IMG/VR virus record: IMGVR_UViG_3300046543_000176
Span: 1 to 25,017 of that record
Length of the DNA: 25,017 bases
Reading direction: 5' to 3' (one strand)
Source: a virus
Part shown: positions 14,203 through 20,273 of the stretch, one piece after another
Numbering within the stretch: position 1 is the stretch's first letter
How the letters are laid out: each line of letters opens with the position of its first letter
Position numbers and translations under genes: made by a program
The notes under the pieces: model-generated
What the model was told of the DNA's origin: nothing
Databases searched by the model: none
Seen by the model: only the letters and a program-made list of their open reading frames with translations

Positions 14203-15729
14203 CTAGGAAGCGACCCCGTCGCGGATGCCGACAATCGTGCCGCATCCAGCCGGGAAATACGCCTTCAAGCAACCCGCTGCGTACACGCCGAACTCGAACT
14301 TTCGGGCGACCTGCGCCCAATCGTACTGCGTGTACTCCCGACGCATGTCGATCTCGAACGGGTTCGGGACGTTCGTGCGCGGGAACGGCAGACGCTCTGA
14401 AATCGCGATGATCGTGCCCGGGGCGAGATACGGGTGAATCTCGATCGGGATGATCCGGGGAGCGGTGAACTTGTTGCGGTAGGAGTCCGCCACGAGTCCG
14501 CCCGTGACAGTGCCGTCCGCATTCACCTGCTGAACCCAACGGGTCGTGCCAGCAGCGTTGCCGCCCTGAACGATGGCCGTCGCGATGTTCTGTGCTTCCT
14601 GTGCGTTGACGATCAGAGCCGTTGGCCCGATGCGCCAGTGGTCCCACAGGTAGCGCAGCATGGCGTCGATCTCGGGGACGCCGTTGGCGTTGTCCGACGA
14701 GAGTTGAGCGCCCTGCATGTCGTGGAAATAGGCACCGTTGCCGGTGTACTGCGAGATCGCCGACGCCTCGATCTGCGGAATCAGCCCGTCGTATGACAGG
14801 GCGTCTGCCGTCTGATCTGCGAGGTTCGGGGTGTGGCCCGAGCCCGGCAGCGCCGCGAGCACCGTCGAGTCGATGATGATCGACGTCTGTGCCGTGGTGA
14901 ACGCGTAGTACAGCGTCCCGGAGTGTGTGCCGATGAACACGTTGTACGCGACCGCGCCGCGAACCGCGCCCCACGACAGGACAACCGACGTCTTGCCGGA
15001 GCCCGTGGTGAACGTGGTCAGGGTGCGACCGTCTGTCTCGTCCGAAGCATCGACGCCGCCCGTGCGACCTGTGGCCGCGTTGAGGTAGCCGTACGACGTC
15101 AGAGCCGAAACCGCGAAATCGTACGCCGTGGATGCCGTGAACGGACCTGCCGCGCTGCTGTCCGCCGCGCCGTATGGCGTGGTCATGGCTGCTGGCTTGC
15201 CGATCGCTTGGACGTTGCCGCCGAGGATGATCTTCTCTTCCTCGACCATGGTCGCCGCGAGCAGGTTGGCCGTGGCCTCTGCCCGGATGTCCATGAAGCC
15301 CGCCGCCGCATCGACCGCGTCGAACGTCACGAAGTCGTCCAGTCCGAACGTCTTGTACGCCTGTGAATGATCGACCTCTGCCGTCGAAACGACCGAGTTG
15401 CGGTTGCCTTCCGCGACCCCGGCCTTGATAGCCGTGGTGTTGATGCCCGTGATGGCGCGCCACTGGACCGCCGTCGAACCCGTCGCAGCGCCCTTCCGGG
15501 GAAACCGGTTGCGCAGCGGGGACAGGACGGGGAACAGGTTCTTCGCTGGTGCTTCGAGGTTGATACCGACGAGTCCCGTGGCCGTCGAAATGCCTTGGGT
15601 CGTCGCCTTGGCCAGCGGCAGATCAGCCGGGACCACGCCCTTGCTGAATGCGCGCTGGATGGCCTGAATGGTCTGTGCCGAACGCGGATCGTCCGACGCT
15701 CCCTGTGGGAGCACGAGTTGTCTAGCCAA
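14203..15729 (-). CDS. Major capsid protein with FnIII-like insertion
   Basis: The main shell subunit, probably of the HK97 fold. It has 508 residues from the TTG at 15729, with a GGAAGG-type ribosome binding site. The N-terminal region (1-60) is a likely scaffold-contact or cleaved segment. Core segments include FPVLSPLRNRFPRKG, VQWRAITGINTT, DDFVTFDA and LLAATMVEEEKIILGG (155-171). After residue 195 comes an insertion to about 305 with an FnIII/Ig look (TSVVLSWGAVRGAVAYNVFI, then TLYYAFTT). The core resumes with SYDGLIPQI and ends with IRDGVAS. The insertion makes it longer than a usual 300-400-residue capsid protein. It follows the protease-scaffold gene and is followed by a strong hairpin. 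Confidence 0.92.
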   Translation of the reverse strand: MARQLVLPQGASDDPRSAQTIQAIQRAFSKGVVPADLPLAKATTQGISTATGLVGINLEAPAKNLFPVLSPLRNRFPRKGAATGSTAVQWRAITGINTTAIKAGVAEGNRNSVVSTAEVDHSQAYKTFGLDDFVTFDAVDAAAGFMDIRAEATANLLAATMVEEEKIILGGNVQAIGKPAAMTTPYGAADSSAAGPFTASTAYDFAVSALTSYGYLNAATGRTGGVDASDETDGRTLTTFTTGSGKTSVVLSWGAVRGAVAYNVFIGTHSGTLYYAFTTAQTSIIIDSTVLAALPGSGHTPNLADQTADALSYDGLIPQIEASAISQYTGNGAYFHDMQGAQLSSDNANGVPEIDAMLRYLWDHWRIGPTALIVNAQEAQNIATAIVQGGNAAGTTRWVQQVNADGTVTGGLVADSYRNKFTAPRIIPIEIHPYLAPGTIIAISERLPFPRTNVPNPFEIDMRREYTQYDWAQVARKFEFGVYAAGCLKAYFPAGCGTIVGIRDGVAS

Positions 15730-15735
15730 TTGAGG

Positions 15736-17220
15736 CTACCTTCCCTGCTGCTGTTGCCTAATGGACTCGGCAGCGGCGAACTTCCCGAGCGCTTCTTTTG
15801 CGATCGGGTCGCTCATACCCTGAACCGCCTTCGCGAGGATGGCGTCTTGGGTCATGTCAGCCGCATCGCTGCCAAAGCGACTGAGATCGGGGACTGCCAG
15901 TGGACCACCGCTCATCGGCTGCGCCGCAATCGTCTTTGCGAGGTCCTCCTTTGCAGCGCTGAGCGCTTCGAGAACCTCCGCCTTCACGAGTACGAGATCA
16001 GCCTGGGTGACCGTTCCGCCCACCTTGGCCATGAGATCGTCAATAGCCCCTGCCGCCTTTTCCAGAGGATCAACTCCGGCAGCGTCAGGAGGGACCACCG
16101 CCGGAGTCTTATCGGCGAGCGCCGCGACCTTTGCCAGCGTCTTCCGGTTAAACCGGGCTCGCTTCTGCAACTTGGTCACTTTGCGCTGCACCTTGCGCGC
16201 CTCCGCCTTGCGGAGCGACTTGATCTGCGCCGCCATCTCGACGAGGTCGCTGTCCGACGCGTCGGCGTCCATGAGCGGCTCGGGCTCCATCTCGCCGTCC
16301 TCTTCATCGTCGGCGGGTTCGCCTTCTGCGGCCTCTGCGGACATCACCTTCATGGCGGTGTTGAGCAGACCTTGGAGGTCGCCCACGCCTTCGGTGTCGC
16401 CCTCTTCGGCCTCTTCCGCGATGGCGCACGTGATCTCTTCAATCGCGGCGAGTAGATGCTTGACGGTCTTATTGCCGCCCTTCGCGAGCGTGTCCATCTT
16501 GGCAAGGACCGCGCCCATCCGCTTTTTCGCGGACTTGGCCGATTTCTTGGCCTTGGACGTCTTGTTCCCGGGCGGGAATGGCGGTCCGCCCGCTGCCTGA
16601 TCCTGTGCTTCGCCCTGCTGCTTCTCCGGGTTGTCGCCCGTGTCGTCGTCGCCCTTCGGCGGGAACGGGTTGTCGGCCTTGGCAATCGGCTCGACCGCTG
16701 TCTTCTCGGACTTTGCCACCGGTTCGGTCTCCTTCTGCGGCTCGTCCGCTGTGTAGTCGCGCTTGGCCAGAGTGAATACGGCCTCCGGGTTGGACGGTCG
16801 ATCGACGTACGACGTCTCGCCCCACCACAGTTTTGTCAGACGACGGACCGACTTGCCGCCCTGCTTCTCCATGTTCCACGCGAGTTTCCGCCCGCCGATG
16901 GAGTAGCCCTTGTACACGCCCGTCAGGATTTTCTTGACCACGCCTGGGTCAACCGCATGGGACCGCCCGACGATCCGCTTGTTGTCGTCGTCAAAGTCGA
17001 GGTTCAGCATCGTGCCCGACGCGGTGTGCGGGTCGTGCATCTCGCGCATGTTGGCGAACTGCATGTAGTCGGTGGATGCGGCCTTGATCGCCTCGTAGTC
17101 CACGACCTCGTCTTCGGTGTCTACGGCCTCCGACGTGACCGGACCTTCGACGATGACTGTCCCGTCGGCCTGTGATTCTACCTTGGCAAACGGGACGAAA
17201 TAGCGGAACTCGTCAGACAC
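15736..17220 (-). CDS. Prohead serine protease (XkdF-like) fused to scaffold domain
   Basis: Probably assembles inside the prohead as scaffold and then cleaves head proteins before packaging. The 494 residues start with GTG at 17220. The protease part is about 1-150: a strand giving VIVEGPVTSEAVDTEDEVVD, then the candidate catalytic His in MREMHDPH (His62 or His65), then the candidate Ser in YKGYSIGG (Ser107), then SYVDRPSNPEA. This matches the XkdF-like serine protease pattern. Residues about 160-330 are a charged Lys/Glu/Pro-rich linker with an acidic run. Residues about 340-490 are helical (KSLRKAEARKVQRKVTKLQ, then Ala/Lys-rich helices), typical of scaffold proteins. It lies just upstream of the major capsid gene, as expected. 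The capsid reading starts six bases after its stop. Confidence 0.88.
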   Translation of the reverse strand: MSDEFRYFVPFAKVESQADGTVIVEGPVTSEAVDTEDEVVDYEAIKAASTDYMQFANMREMHDPHTASGTMLNLDFDDDNKRIVGRSHAVDPGVVKKILTGVYKGYSIGGRKLAWNMEKQGGKSVRRLTKLWWGETSYVDRPSNPEAVFTLAKRDYTADEPQKETEPVAKSEKTAVEPIAKADNPFPPKGDDDTGDNPEKQQGEAQDQAAGGPPFPPGNKTSKAKKSAKSAKKRMGAVLAKMDTLAKGGNKTVKHLLAAIEEITCAIAEEAEEGDTEGVGDLQGLLNTAMKVMSAEAAEGEPADDEEDGEMEPEPLMDADASDSDLVEMAAQIKSLRKAEARKVQRKVTKLQKRARFNRKTLAKVAALADKTPAVVPPDAAGVDPLEKAAGAIDDLMAKVGGTVTQADLVLVKAEVLEALSAAKEDLAKTIAAQPMSGGPLAVPDLSRFGSDAADMTQDAILAKAVQGMSDPIAKEALGKFAAAESIRQQQQGR

Positions 17221-17377
17221 GGACGACGCCTAACACGATCAGCAGGACGAGCGCGATGGACAGGACGAACACCACCCACGCGACGAGGTTCTGGCCCTTC
17301 GACTGCATGAGGAAATAGCCCGACACGACCGCGAGCACGAAACCCGCGAGCACCGCGACGAGGTTGGCTGTGCTCAT
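17213..17377 (-). CDS. 54-residue two-TM membrane protein
   Basis: A short gene that is easily missed. The ATG at 17377 overlaps the upstream TGA (ATGA), and the TGA at 17213-17215 overlaps the GTG start of the protease gene (GTGTCTGA). The product has two hydrophobic helices, residues 5-24 (NLVAVLAGFVLAVVSGYFLM) and 31-53 (LVAWVVFVLSIALVLLIVLG), with a Gln-Ser-Lys-Gly-Gln-Asn turn between. Perfect tiling between two genes and the clean membrane pattern support it as real. With the 73-residue protein it forms a membrane pair whose role (holin/antiholin, exclusion, assembly) is unknown. Confidence 0.7.
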   Translation of the reverse strand: MSTANLVAVLAGFVLAVVSGYFLMQSKGQNLVAWVVFVLSIALVLLIVLGVVRV

Positions 17378-17595
17378 TGTTTGGGAGCGCTAGCCGAAAC
17401 CGTCGCGGGTGAGTAGACGAACTGCCGGATGACTAGGCCCGCGATCACCGGGGTGACGCTAATCACGAGGTTTAGCAGGTTGAGCCCGCCCGCGCTCGTG
17501 ACGATGCCCGATGCCAACACCTGCTGTGCGACGAGTACGACGATTGTCGCGATCAGCCCGATGATAGCCGCCGGTTCTTTCTGGAACGCGCCCAT
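17374..17595 (-). CDS. Small two-TM membrane protein, holin-like
   Basis: 73 residues from the ATG at 17595, with a GGGAGG ribosome binding site. Two hydrophobic segments, about 9-28 (AIIGLIATIVVLVAQQVL) and 38-59 (LNLLNLVISVTPVIAGLVI), are joined by a short Gly/Ser loop. A short C-terminal tail ends with Lys-Gln. Length and topology fit a class II holin or a small inner-membrane protein such as a superinfection-exclusion factor. The sequence alone cannot decide. It overlaps the next membrane gene by ATGA, so the two are probably made together. Placement within the head genes, away from any lysis enzyme, is unusual for a holin. Confidence 0.75.
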   Translation of the reverse strand: MGAFQKEPAAIIGLIATIVVLVAQQVLASGIVTSAGGLNLLNLVISVTPVIAGLVIRQFVYSPATVSASAPKQ

Positions 17596-17620
17596 TCATA
17601 CCTCCCTCTTGGTGGGACGC

Positions 17621-17650
17621 AGTCTAACACAGGCTGATATGCCGCTGCAA
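17621..17650 (-). promoter_or_regulatory. Possible weak promoter downstream of the hairpin
   Basis: On the minus strand, TTGCAG (17650-17645) and TAGACT (17626-17621) are 18 bases apart. They lie between the hairpin at 17658-17692 and the ATG at 17595. Matches to consensus are only 3 of 6 and 4 of 6. The position after a terminator is what makes it plausible, as a way to restart transcription of the head genes. The ten bases GTGTTAGACT recur at 23422-23413. Confidence 0.28.
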
Positions 17651-17657
17651 GATACAG

Positions 17658-17692
17658 CGACACCCGGGCGATCCTCCTACGCCCGGGTGTCG
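17658..17692 (-). terminator. Terminator-like hairpin, 13-bp perfect stem
   Basis: CGACACCCGGGCG (17658-17670) pairs perfectly with CGCCCGGGTGTCG (17680-17692) around a 9-base loop. It begins three bases after the stop of the 86-codon gene. No U-tract follows on the minus strand, so it is either a U-less terminator, as in many high-GC bacteria, or an mRNA-stabilising stem. Confidence 0.62.
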
Positions 17693-17695
17693 TGC

Positions 17696-17956
17696 TTAGC
17701 GGTTATTCTGGATGTGAGAGATGATCGACGGGTCGAACCGCTCCTGCACCTTGACGACGACCTCGTAGCCGCCCTCCATCGGCTCGGCGAACATGACGTC
17801 CCCGAACTGCCGAGTTGGGTACAGCCGCTTCGCGAGCAGGGGAGCGACGATGAGCGCTACCTCTTCGTCGTCCGTGACCACGAGGACGGACACCGCCTCC
17901 GGCGTCTCGTCGTGCGTGGGCATCTGCTGCTGGACGGCTTGCTGAATGTCAGTCAT
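17696..17956 (-). CDS. Unknown protein, second gene of an independently promoted pair
   Basis: 86 residues from the ATG at 17956, overlapping the upstream stop (ATGACTGA). The N-terminus is Gln-rich. Then comes a beta-alpha-beta-like stretch, VSVLVVTDDEEVALIVAPLL, then an aromatic/charged C-terminal half. The first strand superficially resembles a receiver domain, but the protein is too short and the other receiver residues are absent. The stop is followed at once by a perfect 13-bp hairpin, which closes the unit. No function is assigned. Confidence 0.7.
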   Translation of the reverse strand: MTDIQQAVQQQMPTHDETPEAVSVLVVTDDEEVALIVAPLLAKRLYPTRQFGDVMFAEPMEGGYEVVVKVQERFDPSIISHIQNNR

Positions 17957-18251
17957 TGGAGTGGTCGCCCGAGTGCAGGAGCGGGAACGTGCAGCGGTCG
18001 CCGGTCCAGCCGGAGCCGCAATCGGTGGACCAGTGCCAGACCGTCGCGGCCTCGCGCTGCTCGGCTGCCTCGACGCACTCCTTGCGCGATGCCAACTGAT
18101 CGACCACGATGCGACCGTCGCCGTATGCAGCGGACGTGTACAGGTCCCAATCGCGCCCGGCGAACCCGGCCTCGTTGCGGATTGCCTCGTAAGCCACGCC
18201 CTTGACGTTGAACTCGTACTGGCCGCTTGCGTTCTTCTTGAAGTTCGTCAT
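17949..18251 (-). CDS. Unknown protein, first gene of an independently promoted pair
   Basis: 100 residues from the ATG at 18251, with an AAGGAG ribosome binding site eight bases upstream. Longer in-frame starts would read through the promoter and are rejected. The N-terminal third (GQYEFNVKGVAYEAIRN, then AGRDWDLYTS) looks like a small mixed alpha/beta unit. A segment DQLASRKECVEAAEQR follows, then a Trp/His/Cys-rich end (WHWSTDCGSGWTGDRC). Two Cys near residues 78 and 87 could pair or bind metal. No family is recognised. It lies directly after the promoter at 18301-18329 and overlaps the next gene by eight bases, so the two are probably co-transcribed and coupled. Acquired accessory (moron) status is inference. 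Confidence 0.72.
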   Translation of the reverse strand: MTNFKKNASGQYEFNVKGVAYEAIRNEAGFAGRDWDLYTSAAYGDGRIVVDQLASRKECVEAAEQREAATVWHWSTDCGSGWTGDRCTFPLLHSGDHSND

Positions 18252-18300
18252 TTCTCGTTCTCCTTCGTCAGCCGGGGGACCGCCCCGATCTGTTGACACT

Positions 18301-18329
18301 ATTAAATCACGCCGGGAACGTGCTGTCAA
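18301..18329 (-). promoter_or_regulatory. Near-consensus sigma-70-type promoter
   Basis: On the minus strand, TTGACA (18329-18324, perfect -35) is separated by exactly 17 bases from TTTAAT (18306-18301, 5 of 6 matches to TATAAT). It sits in the longest intergenic gap, about 50 bases upstream of the ATG at 18251. The surrounding DNA is locally AT-rich, unlike the rest of the window. TTGACA is repeated inverted as TGTCAA (minus strand, at 18298-18293), 31 bases away, so the promoter may also carry an operator. It would drive the genes at 17949-18251 and 17696-17956. Confidence 0.7.
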
Positions 18330-18418
18330 TATATCGCGTTGAATCCGCGCACCACCGCAGACGAGCCCCGGGGAGGCGACCCGTGCGGGCGGACGCCCAC
18401 GGATAGCGGTTCGGGCGT

Positions 18419-18619
18419 CTATGCCCCTTCCCGGGCGTCGTCTGCGCTTCCCGTGGACAGGTAGTACACCCGCGCCGGGGCTGCTTCGACCCGGGGGCAG
18501 AACCAGCACATCCGGGTTCGGTACTCAGCCCACACGCCGGGCTTGACCCGGACGCCGAGCACCTTCTTTTCCTGCATCCACGTGTGCCAGCCGAGCCGAC
18601 ACTTAATCCTGTGGAGCAT
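18419..18619 (-). CDS. Small basic Cys/Trp protein, unknown function
   Basis: 66 residues from the ATG at 18619, which has a strong AGGAGG ribosome binding site inside the end of the upstream gene. The sequence opens [14 protein letters not shown] and continues with [11 protein letters not shown]. The three Cys and the HxW pattern look like a degenerate zinc-ribbon, as in many tiny phage proteins described as 'lrC.lG.H.w ... R.C..Cg'. A longer in-frame reading upstream, to 18757, is rejected because it overlaps the upstream gene and is compositionally unlike a protein. Function unknown. Confidence 0.65.
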   Translation of the reverse strand: MLHRIKCRLGWHTWMQEKKVLGVRVKPGVWAEYRTRMCWFCPRVEAAPARVYYLSTGSADDAREGA

Positions 18620-18836
18620 CGAAGACCTCCTGCGCGTACGCCGCCGCGTCGTCGTCCTCCGGGGCGAACTGGACTCCTTGATCGCCCTCGTGCGGCTGTC
18701 GGTGGTCGAACTCGCTCGACAGGATGTCGTCGGGGATGCCCACCGGGAACGCGTCACATGTCAGCGGTGACGCCGTGATCGGCCCTTTGTGGAAGTGCGC
18801 ACAGAACATGCACATCGGGGCAATGGTCGTGGTCAT
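18603..18836 (-). CDS. Small Cys-containing conserved phage protein, unknown function
   Basis: 77 residues from the ATG at 18836, 21 bases after the MuF stop. The N-terminus has CMFC (Cys9, Cys12) and a third Cys in [15 protein letters not shown], followed by [14 protein letters not shown]. This 'C..C.hf...C.AFP.GIP..I......H..P..GD.G..F' layout is, from memory, a recurrent small protein of phages and actinobacterial or proteobacterial genomes. The Cys/His set could bind a metal. The C-terminus is acidic. A ribosome binding site near the start is weak (GGGTGAG). It overlaps the next gene by 17 bases. No enzymatic role can be assigned. Confidence 0.72.
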   Translation of the reverse strand: MTTTIAPMCMFCAHFHKGPITASPLTCDAFPVGIPDDILSSEFDHRQPHEGDQGVQFAPEDDDAAAYAQEVFDAPQD

Positions 18837-18857
18837 GCTCTCACCCTAACAGACGGG

Positions 18858-20273
18858 TCAAGGCGTGAGCGCCATTCGCCGTATGCCGCCCGTGGCCTCC
18901 TTTTCGAGGACCGCTTGCACGTCGCGCGCCGCTTGGGTGTCCATGCCCGATGCCCACTCCGCGAAAGCCTCCGCCCATCGCTCGCTGAGTTTCGTAGCGC
19001 CATACCGCGTGGCGACCGAGACGCGATCCCCAAGGAACGTAAACCCGCCGTACGGATCGAGCCACCTGTCCATGACGTGGCCGTACTCGTGGACGAAGAT
19101 CGACTGCCGGGGAGTCAGCCCGGGCAGGTCAGAGTGCCATCCGCTGCGGACGTCCCGCGCCCACTGCGTCTCCAACTTGCTACCGCTGAACTTGCCGAAC
19201 CAGCCGTTGCCGAGCGTCATCCTCGATTGCGCCGTGGCACTGTACCCCCCGTTCACGTAGGCGTACGTGCCCTTGCCGACGACGTTCTGCGTCTCGACGT
19301 TGATGCTTTCCAGCGATGGCGGTTTGATGCCCATGTCGAACAGTTTCTGGTTGACCCCGTTCACCGCATCGACGATACCCTGCTGGTCGTCCACCTTCAT
19401 CCGGTCAAAGTTCAGGACCTGATTTGCGAGGTTGTCCAGCGATAGCGGCTCGTACACCGGGGCGGGCGGTGCCTCTTCGGGTGCTGGTTCGGGCGGTGCC
19501 TCTTCCGGCCCGGGTGCCTCGTCCGGCGTCACGCTGTCCGGGCTGTCAACCTCCGACGGATCAACGTCTTCGTCCGCCATCTCGTCGAACGACCGCCCAC
19601 AGTTCGGGTGCTCGATGCTGTTCGCGTCGGCGTCGTCCACCGTCCAAATCTGCCCGTCCGCCGCCGCGCACTCGTCGTCGTAGTCGGTCCCGTCGTGGAC
19701 CATGACATAGTGCGTGTCGTTCGCCCGGTACGCCGCGAGGTTGCCCGCATTCGCCGCGAGCGCAGACTCGGTCCGGGCAATCGTGTCGGCCCGGCCCTCG
19801 TACGTCTGCGTCACGTAGGCGGCGATGTCCGAGCGGAATGCCGCAGACGTGTACGTGTCGAACCCGGGACCGTCCACCGTCCGGGCGATAAACGAGTTCA
19901 GCCGGTCGCGTGTCGTGTCGTCGATCCCGGTAACCAGCGCCGCCCCCCGCGCCATGACGTAGTCGTACGCTTGCGGATTGGCCAGCGACCAAGCCTGGGA
20001 ACGGACGTCCGCCCGCTGCCACATCAAGCCGGTCTGAGCAAACGACGCCTTCTCGGCCTTCGGTCGCACCCGTCCTTGGAACGCCGCATCGAACACGGTG
20101 GCCAGTGCGTCCCGGAACTGCTCAAACCATGCGTCGTCGGCCCGTCCCCACACGTAGTCGAAGTGGCCCGAACTGTTGATCGCCGCTGCGAGGTCCTGAG
20201 CCTGTTGCCGGGCTCGTTGGGCTATGAGCGCTCGTAAAGCCCGGACGGATGAAGCCTTGACTCGACGAAAGGG
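18858..20273 (-). CDS. MuF-like head morphogenesis protein with C-terminal zincin-like domain (start uncertain; probably made by -1 frameshift)
   Basis: A minor head protein that works beside the portal during assembly and may be injected with DNA. Numbered from the Pro codon at 20273, the MuF core includes IARTE (165-169), HDG (193-195), DDECAAADGQIW (from 199) and HPNCGR (222-227), all hallmark residues. An acidic Pro/Glu-rich linker (230-275) leads to a second domain with HEYGH (395-399) and ERWAEAF (431-437), the layout of a zinc metallopeptidase with a third Glu ligand. The frame has no ATG, GTG or TTG between the GTG at 20426 (about 200 bases inside the portal) and the GTG at 20153 (already inside the protein). 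The coordinate given is the candidate slippage point. If shifted, the portal-MuF product would be about 1191 residues. Internal initiation at 20426 or 20486 is the alternative. Confidence 0.85.
   Translation of the reverse strand, partial: PFRRVKASSVRALRALIAQRARQQAQDLAAAINSSGHFDYVWGRADDAWFEQFRDALATVFDAAFQGRVRPKAEKASFAQTGLMWQRADVRSQAWSLANPQAYDYVMARGAALVTGIDDTTRDRLNSFIARTVDGPGFDTYTSAAFRSDIAAYVTQTYEGRADTIARTESALAANAGNLAAYRANDTHYVMVHDGTDYDDECAAADGQIWTVDDADANSIEHPNCGRSFDEMADEDVDPSEVDSPDSVTPDEAPGPEEAPPEPAPEEAPPAPVYEPLSLDNLANQVLNFDRMKVDDQQGIVDAVNGVNQKLFDMGIKPPSLESINVETQNVVGKGTYAYVNGGYSATAQSRMTLGNGWFGKFSGSKLETQWARDVRSGWHSDLPGLTPRQSIFVHEYGHVMDRWLDPYGGFTFLGDRVSVATRYGATKLSERWAEAFAEWASGMDTQAARDVQAVLEKEATGGIRRMALTP

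Noticed and set aside
17696-17956. Receiver-domain (response-regulator) call for the 86-residue protein
   Set aside because: Only the first strand resembles one. The length is too short and the phospho-Asp and Lys positions are missing.
18382-18403. GC-rich stem after the 66-residue gene as a terminator
   Set aside because: The stem needs a bulge and has a very small loop. It is much weaker than the three perfect hairpins, so it is not listed as a feature.
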